A stretch of 64,000 nt of DNA from QHCA01 sp038237645 (GCA_038237645.1 JBBRYN010000002.1:62001-126000), one strand, 5' to 3'; numbered from the stretch's first letter, positions 1 to 8,728 are shown. Numbers and translations: made by a program. Notes: generated by a model not told the origin, from the sequence alone.

Positions 1-1166
1 TGACGCGAATCTGCGAGCCGGGCGGCGTGGGGCTGGCGAGGTTGATCGCGGAACGCGGCCCGGTGGAGGCCCTGGCTGCACTGTGGCACGGCCAGCCATT
101 CACCGACAGCGCCGCGGAGATGCGGGCCTGGGAGCTGCGGGCTCGGCGGAGCGCCAAGGTTGTCACCCGCGACCTCGCGGCCCGCGACCTCGACGCCGTT
201 CACGCACTGGGTGGGCGGCTGATCTGCCCGGAGGACGACGAGTGGCCGGCACGTGTTGACGAGCTGGCCGCGTTCGGCACGTTGAGCGATCCGGCAATGC
301 CTCCGGTCGCGCTATGGGTCTGCGGCACGGGCGACCTGGCGCCGCTGTGCCACCGATCGGTTTCGGTGGTCGGCTCGCGGGCGGCCACCCCGTACGGCTC
401 GCACGTCGCCGGCGAGCTCGCCCACGGGCTGGCTGACCGGGGGTGGACCGTCGTCTCCGGCGGGGCATACGGGATTGACGGCGCCGCCCATCGCGGCGCG
501 CTTGCCGGTGGCGGCGCGACAGTCGCGATCCTTGCCTGTGGGGTCGACCGGCCCTATCCGCTCGGCCACCACGGCCTTTTCGACCGTATCCGCACCGATG
601 GACTGCTGGTGAGCGAGTGGCCACCGCAGAGCCCTCCGCAGCGGCCGCGCTTCCTGGTGCGCAACCGCGTCATCGCGGCGCTGTCGGCCGGCACCGTGGT
701 CGTGGAGGCGGCCGCACGCAGTGGCGCTCGGATGACGGCCCGGCGGGCCGCCGAGCTACACCGCCCGCTGATGGCGGTTCCTGGTGCAGTGACCTCGGCG
801 ATGTCGGTGGGCGCCCACCAGCTTCTGCGCTCCGGCGCGGTGCTCGTCACCAGTGCAGCCGAGATCCTCGACACCGTCGGGCGCATTGGTGAGGACTGGG
901 CCGAGCCGCCACGTGGCCCCGTGGTCATCCGTGACGAGCTCAGCGCCGAGCTGACCAGGATCATCGAGGCCGTGCCGGCCCGTGTTGCTCAGCCGGTCGA
1001 GGAGATCGCCGCCCAAGCCGGCGTACGGCTGCGCGAGGCCATGCGGGCCTTGCCGGTGCTGGTCGGACACGGGCTGGTGCATGAGACGGCCGCCGGCTTT
1101 CGGCTCACAGTCGCCGGGCGGCGATCGCCCGCGGCGGGCGACCCGCCGACGCCCTCGCTGCGCTGA
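1..1166 (+). CDS. dprA: DNA-processing protein DprA, 5' end outside the window
   Basis: DprA binds incoming single-stranded DNA and loads RecA during natural transformation. The Rossmann-like core is clear: VVGSRAATPYG and SGGAYGIDGAAH, followed by RNRVIAAL and a C-terminal winged-helix segment (last ~80 residues). The frame is open to the left edge; residues before the GTG at 27 (TRICEPGG) match the usual DprA N-terminal region, so the true start lies upstream and 27 is only an internal codon. In actinomycetes dprA normally follows comM and precedes xerC, as here. The gene ends 75 bp before xerC. Confidence 0.93.
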   Translation, partial: TRICEPGGVGLARLIAERGPVEALAALWHGQPFTDSAAEMRAWELRARRSAKVVTRDLAARDLDAVHALGGRLICPEDDEWPARVDELAAFGTLSDPAMPPVALWVCGTGDLAPLCHRSVSVVGSRAATPYGSHVAGELAHGLADRGWTVVSGGAYGIDGAAHRGALAGGGATVAILACGVDRPYPLGHHGLFDRIRTDGLLVSEWPPQSPPQRPRFLVRNRVIAALSAGTVVVEAAARSGARMTARRAAELHRPLMAVPGAVTSAMSVGAHQLLRSGAVLVTSAAEILDTVGRIGEDWAEPPRGPVVIRDELSAELTRIIEAVPARVAQPVEEIAAQAGVRLREAMRALPVLVGHGLVHETAAGFRLTVAGRRSPAAGDPPTPSLR

Positions 1167-1241
1167 GGGTGATCCCTCCCGGCAAGCGCCGGTGGGCGTG
1201 GCAGGCTTGACCCGCCCCGCCAGGTCGCGCACGGTCGGGTC

Positions 1242-2195
1242 ATGACCGACGCCCCCCCCGGCCGCCGTGGAGTGGCCGCGCTGCGAGCCGGGCTCCCGGC
1301 GCCATCGGAGGAGGCGGCGGCAGCCTACGAGAGATACCTCCGCTCTGAGCGAGGGCTGTCGGCGCATACCGTGCGCGGTTACCTCGGCGACGCGATCAGC
1401 CTGCTGGATCATGCCGCCCGGATGGGCATACGCGACCCGTCGGCTCTCGATTTGGCGACGCTGCGCAGCTGGCTGGCCAGGTTGCGCACGTCGGGGGCGG
1501 CCCGGGCGAGCCTGGCCCGCCGGGCAGCCGGCGCCCGATCATTCACGGCCTGGGCGCACCGCGCGGGCCGGCTCGGCTGCGACGTGGGCCAGCTGCTGGC
1601 CAGCCCCAAACCGGGCCGTCCGCTGCCTTCGGTGCTCAGGCAGGTGCAGGCGCGGGCGCTGGTCGAGCTCCCCACCGACAGTTTCGATCCGCTGGCCGTC
1701 CGCGACGGGCTGGTGGTGGAGCTGCTCTACGGCACCGGGGTACGGGTGGGCGAGCTCTGCGGGCTCGATATCGACGACGTCGACCGCGCTCGCCGGGTGA
1801 TCCGGGTGCTCGGCAAGGGCGGCAGGCAGCGCACGGTGCCGTACGGCGTGCCGGCCGAACGTGCCCTCCATTCATACCTGCGTCAGGCGCGGCCCGCGCT
1901 GGCTGTGGCGGTGAGCGGGCCTGCGCTCCTGCTCGGCGCCCGGGGAGGCCGGATGGATCCGCGGGCCGTCCGGCGCCTAGTGCACGAGCGGGTGGCGTCG
2001 GTGCCGGGCGCTCCGGACGTCGGTCCGCACGGTTTGCGGCATTCGGCGGCCACCCACCTCCTTGAGGGGGGAGCTGACCTAAGAAGCGTTCAGGAGTTGC
2101 TCGGTCACGCTACGCTAGCAAGCACGCAGATCTATACCCATGTAACGGTCGAGCGACTGCGGGCGGCCTACGAGCAGGCACACCCTAGGGCGTGA
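1242..2195 (+). CDS. xerC: Tyrosine recombinase XerC
   Basis: This site-specific recombinase resolves chromosome dimers at dif, with XerD. The 317-residue length is standard. The N-terminal SAM-like domain (about residues 25-110) is followed by a catalytic domain with all expected residues visible: R168 (GTGVRVGEL), K192 (GKGGRQR), H263-x2-R266 (HGLRHSAATHL), H289 (LLGHA) and the nucleophile Y298 (TQIYTHV). It lies between dprA and whiG, the chromosomal xerC position in actinomycetes, so it is not read as a phage integrase. The ATG at 1242 was chosen because the domain begins shortly after; the ribosome binding site is weak. Confidence 0.92.
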   Translation: MTDAPPGRRGVAALRAGLPAPSEEAAAAYERYLRSERGLSAHTVRGYLGDAISLLDHAARMGIRDPSALDLATLRSWLARLRTSGAARASLARRAAGARSFTAWAHRAGRLGCDVGQLLASPKPGRPLPSVLRQVQARALVELPTDSFDPLAVRDGLVVELLYGTGVRVGELCGLDIDDVDRARRVIRVLGKGGRQRTVPYGVPAERALHSYLRQARPALAVAVSGPALLLGARGGRMDPRAVRRLVHERVASVPGAPDVGPHGLRHSAATHLLEGGADLRSVQELLGHATLASTQIYTHVTVERLRAAYEQAHPRA

Positions 2196-2225
2196 CGTGT
2201 TCTGAGCATTGGGACGGGGGGTCGC

Positions 2226-3023
2226 GTGAGGGGTCGACACACAAGCGAGCAAGAGCGGCTTGAGGTCGAAACCGCCGTCGCGGAGCTCTGGCGTGAGTTC
2301 AAGTCGGGCGAAGATCAGAAACTGCGCGAGCGTCTGATCCTGCACTACTCGCCGCTGGTGAAGTACGTCGCCGGCCGGGTCGGCGCGGGCCTGCCATCCA
2401 ATATCGAACAGTCCGACCTGGTTTCTTACGGCATCTTCGGCCTCATCGACGCGATCCAGAAGTTCGACATCGACCGCGCCATCAAGTTCGAGACCTATGC
2501 CATCAGTCGCATCCGCGGCGCGATCATCGACGAGTTGCGGGCGATCGACTGGATTCCCCGGTCGGTGCGGTCCAAGGCGCGCGACGTCGAGCGCGCGTAC
2601 GCCACCCTCGAGGGCAAGTTGCGGCGCACCCCCTCCGAGGCCGAGGTGGCGGCGGAGTTGGGCATCTCGGTCCCCGATCTGCAGGCGATCTTCGGCCAGG
2701 TTTCCTTCGTCAACGTTCTGGCGCTCGACGAGATGCTCAACGGCGGCGACAAGGGCGATCAACTGAGCCTGGTCGACACGCTCGAGGACACCCGCGCCGA
2801 GGACCCGGTGCAGGCCTTCGAGAACGAAGAGATGAAACACCTCCTTGCCGGTGCCATCAACCACCTCCCCGAGCGGGAGAAGATCGTGGTGACCCTCTAC
2901 TACTACGAAGGACTGACGCTGGCCGAGATCGGCCAGGTGCTCGGCGTCACCGAGAGTCGCATCTGTCAGATGCACACGAAGGCTGTGCTCCAACTGCGCT
3001 CCAAGATGGCCGAGCAGCACTAG
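2226..3023 (+). CDS. whiG: RNA polymerase sigma factor, WhiG/FliA family
   Basis: This is a group 3 sigma-28-type factor. In Streptomyces WhiG starts the sporulation programme in aerial hyphae; in motile actinobacteria the same family drives flagellar genes. The protein has 265 residues: region 2 (about 40-110, with the conserved DLVSYGIFGLIDAIQKFD stretch and FETYAISRIRGAIIDEL), region 3 (about 120-170) and region 4 HTH near the C-terminus (LTLAEIGQVLGVTESRICQ). Start is GTG at 2226, 30 bp after xerC. No rsiG-like anti-sigma gene is visible next to it. The gene is convergent with the M23 peptidase, and a hairpin lies between them. Confidence 0.93.
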   Translation: MRGRHTSEQERLEVETAVAELWREFKSGEDQKLRERLILHYSPLVKYVAGRVGAGLPSNIEQSDLVSYGIFGLIDAIQKFDIDRAIKFETYAISRIRGAIIDELRAIDWIPRSVRSKARDVERAYATLEGKLRRTPSEAEVAAELGISVPDLQAIFGQVSFVNVLALDEMLNGGDKGDQLSLVDTLEDTRAEDPVQAFENEEMKHLLAGAINHLPEREKIVVTLYYYEGLTLAEIGQVLGVTESRICQMHTKAVLQLRSKMAEQH

Positions 3024-3071
3024 CGGTAAGCGCGACCAGGGCTGGAGCAGCACGAACCTGACTGAGTGTGT

Positions 3072-3094
3072 GGCCCGCTCACCGGTGGCGGGCC
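3072..3094. terminator. Convergent hairpin between whiG and the M23 peptidase gene
   Basis: GGCCCGC (3072-3078) pairs exactly with GCGGGCC (3088-3094) around a 9-base loop. It sits 49 bp past the whiG stop and where the opposing peptidase gene should finish, so a two-way terminator is the natural reading. There is no T-run, as is common in high-GC actinomycetes. Confidence 0.45.
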
Positions 3095-3785
3095 GAGCCC
3101 GTGCGCCTGCGGCCGGGAGGCCGACCCGGCCGGCCGGATCCGATGCCCGCCCCCCGAAGGGCAACAACCGCACCCGACCGGCGCGCATCAGCGCGAGCGG
3201 GTCGAGATAGGTGTCCCCGCGCAGCAATCCCCAGTGCAGGCAGACGTGCAGCGGGCAGCCGGGATGTCCCGCGGCCAACCGGCCGAGCAGCGCGCCTGCG
3301 CTGAGCCGCTGCCCACGGCGGACCGATACCAGCACCGGCTCGTAGGTGGTGCGCAGGCCGCCGTCGTGGACGACGGTGACCACCCCTCGTCCGGCCAGCT
3401 CGCCGGCATACCCGACGAGGCCGGCGCCGGCGGCGACCACGGCAACGCCGGGCCGGCCCGCGAGGTCGACCCCACGGTGCCCCGCGCCGTAGGGCGTCGC
3501 CGGCGGCCGGAAACCACGCACGATCGCCGGATGCCCGGCCAGCGGCCACTGCCAGGTCGTTGTCCCGGGCAGGGCCATGCGGGTCGTGGCCGTGCGGGCC
3601 ACGGCCGGTCCGCCCACCGTCGCTGCGCGGATGGTGGCGGCGCCGGTCGGTGCCGCCGGAACCAGAACTGCCAGGATCACCAGAACCGACAGGATCGCCA
3701 AGAGCGACTGAACCGCAGGCCCGGGCAGAGCCGAACGGCGCGGCACAGCAGCCGCGCGGCCGGTGCGGGAGAGGGTTCGTTGCAC
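3079..3785 (-). CDS. Secreted M23 (LytM-type) metallopeptidase; 3' end probably frameshifted
   Basis: This is a predicted extracellular zinc endopeptidase acting on peptidoglycan cross-bridges. From the GTG at 3785 there is a signal peptide (basic start, then a long LLAILSVLVILAVLVPAA hydrophobic core). The peptidase domain shows GHRGVD (H and D zinc ligands), two turns GLVGYAGELAGRG and VTVVHDGGLRTTYEPV, and LHVCLHWGLL carrying the HxH-type ligand. Family members usually end a few residues after a VRLLP motif, which is present here, but this frame then stays open through the whole of whiG to 2115. Adding one base in the run of six C near 3151-3156 would give a stop at 3079 inside the hairpin, so the coordinates are a corrected estimate. 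Position between whiG and rpsB is conserved. An alternative start is GTG 3746. Confidence 0.7.
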
Positions 3786-3864
3786 CTGGGGAGGGTCTCG
3801 CGGGTCGGGGTGCTGCGGGAGCTGCGGAGAGGATCTGTGGACGGCGGCAGTCCTGTGGAGGAGG

Positions 3865-3895
3865 TTGTCGCCGAGTTTCACCGCGCGCGTATACT
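3865..3895 (+). promoter_or_regulatory. Candidate sigma-70-type promoter for rpsB-tsf
   Basis: A perfect TATACT -10 hexamer lies at 3890-3895, with TTGTCG at 3865-3870 as a possible -35 at a long 19-bp spacing. It would give a leader of about 180 nt before rpsB. The leader holds several GC-rich inverted repeats that I could not assign to a known regulatory RNA. Confidence 0.45.
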
Positions 3896-4083
3896 TGCCG
3901 AAGCGGCCCGCTCCGGCGGGTCGACTTCGCGCGTCCTCCTCCAAGTCGGGGGATTGTCCCATCGGTCCACGGCGGCACGTCGTGGTGGGACGCCAAGGGC
4001 GCCAGGCGCTGGTGGCCGCCCGGTCTCCGGCGAACAACCAAGCGGGTGCGGCGGCGACCGTGCCCGGACAGGAGTGCACGACC

Positions 4084-5088
4084 TTGGCAACTCAAGTTGT
4101 CTCCATGCGCCAGCTCCTGGAGAGCGGCGTCCACTTCGGGCATCAGACCCGTCGATGGAATCCCAAGATGAAGCGCTTCATCTTCACCGAGCGCAACGGC
4201 ATTTACATCATCGACCTGCAGCAGACCCTGACCTACATCGACACGGCCTACGAGTTCGTGAAGGAGACCGTCGCGCACGGCGGCACCATCCTCTTCGTCG
4301 GCACCAAGAAGCAGGCGCAGGAGGCCGTGGCAGAGCAGGCCCAACGAGTCGGGATGCCCTACGTCAACCAGCGCTGGCTGGGCGGTATGCTCACCAACTT
4401 CCAGACGGTCTTCAAGCGACTGCAGCGGCTCAAGGAGCTCGAGATCATCGAGCAGACCGGCGGCGACACGGTCCGTACCAAGAAGGAGTCGCTCGTCCTC
4501 GAGCGCGAGCGGATCAAGCTCGACCGCACGTTGGGCGGCATCCGCGACATGGTGCGCGTGCCCAGCGCTGTCTGGATCATCGACACCAAAAAGGAGCACA
4601 TCGCCGTCGGCGAGGCGCACAAGCTGGGCATCCCGGTGGTGGCCATTTTGGACACCAACTGCGATCCCGACGAGGTCGACTACAAGATCCCCGGCAACGA
4701 CGACGCCATTCGCAGTGCCGCTCTGCTCACCAGGGTGATCGCAGACGCCGTTGCCGACGGGTTGATGGCACGCGCCAGCGCCCGCAGCGGCGGCGCCGAG
4801 GACGGGACCGACAAGCCTGACCCGGGGCAGCTCGCCACCGACGAGCCGCTGCCCGAGTGGGAGCGCGACCTGCTCCTCGGCCAGCAGCAGGAGGCTGCCG
4901 CATCTCCGGCCGCAGCGCCGGAGCCGGTCCTGGAGACTCTCGAGGGCCTTGGGGTCGACACGACCGCGCCTTCCACCGTCGCCACCGAGACTGCCATACC
5001 CGACACCGTCGCCTCCGATGCCATCACGTCCGACCCGAAAGCGTCCGACCCGAGAGCGTCCGACCCGAGAGAGAGCACCGATGGCTAA
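4084..5088 (+). CDS. rpsB: 30S ribosomal protein S2
   Basis: S2 binds the 30S head-platform region and is needed to recruit S1-like contacts to mRNA. The diagnostic opening MRQLLESGVHFGHQ and WNPKMKRFIF follow a TTG start at 4084, which has an AGGAG (4075-4079) at good spacing and matches the usual MA..VVTMRQLL start of actinobacterial S2. The protein has 334 residues: a conserved core up to about residue 230 and then an unusually long acidic, Ala/Thr/Pro-rich tail. That tail ends in three 5-residue repeats ([AT]SDPR/K type), so it is longer than the roughly 280-300 residues common in the phylum. The last 8 bp overlap tsf. Confidence 0.95.
   Translation: MATQVVSMRQLLESGVHFGHQTRRWNPKMKRFIFTERNGIYIIDLQQTLTYIDTAYEFVKETVAHGGTILFVGTKKQAQEAVAEQAQRVGMPYVNQRWLGGMLTNFQTVFKRLQRLKELEIIEQTGGDTVRTKKESLVLERERIKLDRTLGGIRDMVRVPSAVWIIDTKKEHIAVGEAHKLGIPVVAILDTNCDPDEVDYKIPGNDDAIRSAALLTRVIADAVADGLMARASARSGGAEDGTDKPDPGQLATDEPLPEWERDLLLGQQQEAAASPAAAPEPVLETLEGLGVDTTAPSTVATETAIPDTVASDAITSDPKASDPRASDPRESTDG
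5026..5070 (+). repeat. Three tandem 15-bp units at the end of rpsB
   Basis: Units at 5026-5040, 5041-5055 and 5056-5070 share the core CGTCCGACCCGA; the last two are identical. They encode the repeated A-S-D-P-R tail of S2. The purine-rich end of the last unit (GAGAGAGAG) forms the Shine-Dalgarno region for tsf. Confidence 0.85.
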
Positions 5089-5938
5089 CTTCACGGCCGC
5101 AGAGATCAAGCGGCTCCGTGAGCTGACCGGCGCCGGCATGATGGATTGCAAGAAGGCGCTCGAGGAGTCCGACGGAGTGGTCGACCGGGCCGTGGAGATC
5201 CTGCGGGTCAAGGGCGCCAAGGACGTCGGCAAGCGGGTGCAGCGCACTGCGTCCAACGGCCTCGTGACGGCACGCCTCGAGGGCACCCGTGAGGGCATCC
5301 TGCTCGAGGTAAACTGCGAGACGGACTTCGTCGCGAAGACCGATGGTTTCCGTGGGCTGGCAGACGGCCTGGTCCAGACGATCGCCGATCGCAAGCCGGC
5401 CGAGGTCGACGCGCTGCTCGCCGAACAGTTCGTCGCCCCATCATCCCCTCCTGCCCCGGTGCGGACCGTGCAGGAGGTGGTCGAAGCGACCGGCGCCTCG
5501 CTGGGCGAGAAGATCGAGGTACGCCGGTTCGTCCGATTCGATGACGGCTACGTCGCCAGCTACCTGCACAAGTCGAGCCCTGACCTGCCGCCCACCGTCG
5601 GCGTCCTTGTCGAGCTGGACAGCGAGCGGCCAGACCTTGCCAAGGACCTCGCCCAGCACATCGCCGCGATGGCCCCGAGGTACATCCGCCGGGAGGACGT
5701 CCCCGCCGAGACGGTCGAGGGTGAGCGACGGATTGCCGAGGAGGCGGCCCGCGAGGAAGGCAGGCCCGAGCAGGCGCTGCCCAAGATCGTCGAGGGCCGG
5801 GTCAATGGGTTCCACAAGGACTTCACGCTGCTGGAGCAGGCTTTCGTGAAGGACAACAAGAAGACGGTGAAGCAGCTTCTCGAGGGCGCCGGAGTGACGG
5901 TCAAGCGCTTCGCGCGGTTCAAGGTCGGCCAGGCCTGA
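5081..5938 (+). CDS. tsf: Elongation factor Ts
   Basis: EF-Ts is the nucleotide exchange factor that recycles EF-Tu-GDP. The UBA-like N-terminal domain opens MANFTAAEIKRLRELTGAGM with the family signature TGAGMMDCK at residues 16-24, and TDFV (81-84), the EF-Tu contact motif, is intact. Length is 285 residues, normal for actinobacteria. ATG 5081 lies inside the last codons of rpsB (8-bp overlap), so translation is probably coupled. Confidence 0.96.
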   Translation: MANFTAAEIKRLRELTGAGMMDCKKALEESDGVVDRAVEILRVKGAKDVGKRVQRTASNGLVTARLEGTREGILLEVNCETDFVAKTDGFRGLADGLVQTIADRKPAEVDALLAEQFVAPSSPPAPVRTVQEVVEATGASLGEKIEVRRFVRFDDGYVASYLHKSSPDLPPTVGVLVELDSERPDLAKDLAQHIAAMAPRYIRREDVPAETVEGERRIAEEAAREEGRPEQALPKIVEGRVNGFHKDFTLLEQAFVKDNKKTVKQLLEGAGVTVKRFARFKVGQA

Positions 5939-5999
5939 GGGGCCAGCGCCCGGTGTGTCCTCCCGGCCATACTTGCCAGACCGACCGAGGAGGAGACGG

Positions 6000-6734
6000 G
6001 TGACACGAGGCGCGACCGGCGGGGAGGGTTGGCGGCGCGTTCTGCTCAAGCTGTCCGGAGAGGCCTTCGCCGGCAAGGGCAAGCTCGGTGTGGACCCCGA
6101 GGTCGTCCGTGGCATCGCCCGGCAGATCGCCGAAGTGGTGCGCACGGGCGTCCAGGTCGCCGTTGTCGTCGGCGGTGGCAACTACTTCCGCGGCGCGGAG
6201 CTGTCCCAGGGCGGGATGGACCGCGGTCGAGCCGACTACATGGGCATGCTCGGCACGGTGATGAACTGCTTGGCCCTGCAGGACTTCTGTGACAAGGAAG
6301 GCATCGACACGCGGGTCCAGACGGCGATCACGATGGGGCAGGTCGCCGAGCCATACATTCCCCGGCGGGCGATTCGCCACCTGGAGAAGGGTCGCGTCGT
6401 GATCTTCGGCGGCGGGCTCGGCGTGCCATTCTTCTCCACCGACACCTGCGCAGCCCAGCGCGCCCTCGAGATCGGTGCCCAGATCTTCTGCAAGGGGACC
6501 CGGGTCGACGGCGTCTACGATGCCGACCCACGCCAGCATCCTGACGCGGTCATGTTCGACCAGTTGAGCTATTCCGAGTTTCTCTCCCGCAAGCTGGGTG
6601 TCATGGACGCGACCGCGGTCAGCCTTTGCATGGACAACGGACTGCCGATCCTCGTCTTCAACCTGGAGGACGAGGGGAACATCGCCCGGGTGCTCGAGGG
6701 TGAGAAGATCGGCACGATGGTCACCGCCAGCTGA
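6000..6734 (+). CDS. pyrH: UMP kinase
   Basis: PyrH phosphorylates UMP to UDP, the first committed step to UTP and CTP. The amino-acid-kinase fold is shown by KLSGEAFAG near residue 17, VVGGGNYFRGAEL and the C-terminal GTMV end. The GTG at 6000 is preceded by GAGGAGGAG, a strong ribosome binding site, and gives 244 residues. An upstream in-frame codon at 5955 has no such site. The gene follows tsf by 61 bp and precedes frr by 28 bp, the standard order; a CATACT hexamer in the tsf-pyrH gap could add an internal promoter. Confidence 0.96.
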   Translation: MTRGATGGEGWRRVLLKLSGEAFAGKGKLGVDPEVVRGIARQIAEVVRTGVQVAVVVGGGNYFRGAELSQGGMDRGRADYMGMLGTVMNCLALQDFCDKEGIDTRVQTAITMGQVAEPYIPRRAIRHLEKGRVVIFGGGLGVPFFSTDTCAAQRALEIGAQIFCKGTRVDGVYDADPRQHPDAVMFDQLSYSEFLSRKLGVMDATAVSLCMDNGLPILVFNLEDEGNIARVLEGEKIGTMVTAS

Positions 6735-6762
6735 GAGGCACGACACAGGAGGCAGCGACAGC

Positions 6763-7320
6763 GTGATCGAAGACACCCTCTTCGAGGCCGAGGAGAAGAT
6801 GGAGAAAGCCGTCGACCACTCCAAAGAGGATCTCGGCGCCATCCGAACCGGGCGGGCCTCACCGGGAATGTTCGCCAAGATCACGCCGGAATACTTCGGA
6901 ACCCCCACGCCGGTAAATCAGATGGCCTCCATCTCCGTCCCCGAGGCGCGGATGGCGATCATCAAGCCGTTCGACCCGGGGTCGCTCAATGCGATCGAGA
7001 AGGCCATCCGCGACAGTGATCTGGGGGTCAACCCGACCAACGACGGCACCATCATCCGCGTCGTTTTCCCACAACTCACCGAGGAGCGGCGGCGCGATCT
7101 GATCAAGGTGGCCCGGTCTCGCGGCGAGGATGCCAAGGTCGCCCTGCGCAACGTGCGCCGGCACGCGAAGGACACCTTGGAACGCATTCACAAGGACGGG
7201 GAAGCCGGCGAGGACGATGTCCGCCGGGCGGAAAAGGAGTTGGACGACACCACGACACGGTACGTCCATCAGGTCGACGAGTTGATGAAGCACAAAGAAG
7301 CCGAGTTGCTCGAGATCTGA
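6763..7320 (+). CDS. frr: Ribosome recycling factor
   Basis: RRF splits post-termination ribosomes together with EF-G. The 185-residue length is exactly canonical. Visible family signatures are AIRTGRASPGMF, VPEARMAIIKPFD, GSLNAIEKAI and the EERRRDLIKVARSRGEDAKV helix. The GTG at 6763 follows AGGAGG (6747-6752) and is preferred over upstream in-frame codons that fall in pyrH. It is co-transcribed with pyrH and followed closely by cdsA. Confidence 0.96.
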   Translation: MIEDTLFEAEEKMEKAVDHSKEDLGAIRTGRASPGMFAKITPEYFGTPTPVNQMASISVPEARMAIIKPFDPGSLNAIEKAIRDSDLGVNPTNDGTIIRVVFPQLTEERRRDLIKVARSRGEDAKVALRNVRRHAKDTLERIHKDGEAGEDDVRRAEKELDDTTTRYVHQVDELMKHKEAELLEI

Positions 7321-7329
7321 TGCGATTTC

Positions 7330-8721
7330 ATGCCTGAAACTGACGCGCGGCGTCCCCGGCCGGGGCCCGGACCTCGCCCCCAGCCCACACCGGGAGACTC
7401 GCCGGCGTCCGCCCAGCCGGCACCCGTGCCGACGTCCGGGGGCAATCCGCCGGCCAGACCACAGCCGAGACCGCACCCGAGGCCACGACCCAGCCCGGAG
7501 CCCAGCTCGGGGCCAAGTCCGGTGTCGAGTCCGGCGTCGAGCCCAGCGCCGACCCCGGCATCCGCGCCGCCGTTGCCCGAACACCCCACGCCGGGCCGGC
7601 GGCGAGCGTCCCGGCGCGACGCGTCTCCGCCCCCGACGCCGGCGTCGAGCGCAACCCGAGGCACGCGGTCGGGCCGAGGGGAATCGCGGGCGGCCAGAGC
7701 GCGGGTGTCCCAGCGCGGCACGATCGCACCGCCGGGTCACGGGACGCGGCACGACGAAGACGAACGGCGGCCGGGCGAAGGCCGGCTGGGGCAAGGCGAC
7801 GCGACCGTGCGGCACAGCGATGAGGCCGTACCGCAGAGCGACGCGGCATCGCGGCCGGGAGAGTCGTCGCGGGCAAGCGACCGGGCATCGCGGCATCGGG
7901 CCGGTCAGCGGGGCGGGCGCAACCTCCCGGCGGCCATCCTGGTCGGCCTCGGCTTGGGTGCCGTGGTCACCGTGCCGCTGTTCGCTGCCCGGCCGGTCTT
8001 TCTCGGCGTCGTGGCCCTCGCTGTCGCACTCGGCACCTGGGAGATGGTGCGATCGGTGCAGGCGCAGCACGCCCACCCACCTTTGCTCCCGCTCGTCGTC
8101 GGCGGCACCGGGATGGTCCTCGCGGCGTGGTACGCCGGTGCGGAGGCGTTGCTGGTCGGTCTGTTGATGACCGCGGTGGCCGTCCTGCTCTGGCGGCTGG
8201 CGGCCGGTCCGGAGCACTACCTGCGCGACGTTCGCACCGGCCTGCTCATCGCCGCCTATGTCCCCTTCCTCGCCGGCTTCTGCGTGCTGCTGGCTGTGCC
8301 CGACGACGGCGCCCGCCGGGTGATGACCTTCCTGGCTGCCGTCGTGGCCAGCGACATCGGCGGCTATGCGCTGGGTGCGCTGATCGGCCGCCATCCGATG
8401 GCTCCCACGGTGAGTCCCAAGAAGTCGTGGGAGGGCTTCGCCGGGTCCACCATCGCCTGCCTGGCTGCCAGTGGTTTCCTCCTGACGTCGCTCTTCCACG
8501 GCCAGGGCTCCTGGTTGGAGGGCTACCTCTTCGGGGCGGCGATCGTTGTGGCGGCAACCCTTGGTGACCTCGGCGAATCGATGATCAAGCGCGACCTGTC
8601 GCTGAAGGACATGGGCAGCCTGCTGCCGGGCCACGGGGGCATCATGGACCGGCTCGACTCACTGCTCGTAGCGGCGCCGGTGGCCTATCTGCTGCTCCAG
8701 CTCTTCATACCGCCGTCGTGA
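7330..8721 (+). CDS. cdsA: Phosphatidate cytidylyltransferase with long disordered N-terminus
   Basis: CdsA makes CDP-diacylglycerol from phosphatidic acid and CTP in the inner membrane, feeding all phospholipid synthesis. The C-terminal signature is complete near residues 417-443: KRDLSLKD, then PGHGG and DRLDS. About seven hydrophobic segments precede it from residue 195. The first ~185 residues are Pro/Arg/Ser/Ala-rich and predicted disordered, with repeated P-x-P-R and S-S-P units; ordinary CdsA is about 260-300 residues. ATG 7330 has no clear Shine-Dalgarno, so a downstream start (for example GTG near 7807) cannot be excluded. It follows frr by 9 bp and precedes rlmN by 7 bp. Confidence 0.9.
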   Translation: MPETDARRPRPGPGPRPQPTPGDSPASAQPAPVPTSGGNPPARPQPRPHPRPRPSPEPSSGPSPVSSPASSPAPTPASAPPLPEHPTPGRRRASRRDASPPPTPASSATRGTRSGRGESRAARARVSQRGTIAPPGHGTRHDEDERRPGEGRLGQGDATVRHSDEAVPQSDAASRPGESSRASDRASRHRAGQRGGRNLPAAILVGLGLGAVVTVPLFAARPVFLGVVALAVALGTWEMVRSVQAQHAHPPLLPLVVGGTGMVLAAWYAGAEALLVGLLMTAVAVLLWRLAAGPEHYLRDVRTGLLIAAYVPFLAGFCVLLAVPDDGARRVMTFLAAVVASDIGGYALGALIGRHPMAPTVSPKKSWEGFAGSTIACLAASGFLLTSLFHGQGSWLEGYLFGAAIVVAATLGDLGESMIKRDLSLKDMGSLLPGHGGIMDRLDSLLVAAPVAYLLLQLFIPPS

Positions 8722-8728
8722 GCGGGTC

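Noticed and set aside
1242..2195. Phage or integron integrase
   Set aside because: Position between dprA and whiG and full XerC character indicate the chromosomal recombinase.
2115..4079. A 654-residue minus-strand frame covering the M23 peptidase and all of whiG antisense
   Set aside because: Only the part from about 3160 to 3785 has peptidase character; the rest is reverse-frame noise from whiG.
5026..5070. CRISPR-like short repeats
   Set aside because: The repeats are directly tandem, without spacers, and encode protein.
3079..5394. A 771-residue minus-strand frame opposite rpsB and tsf
   Set aside because: It is antisense to two certain genes and has no domain; only its final stop at 3079 is useful for the peptidase end.
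6859..8634. A 591-residue minus-strand frame opposite frr and cdsA
   Set aside because: GC-rich third positions create long antisense frames; Arg/His-rich with no motif.
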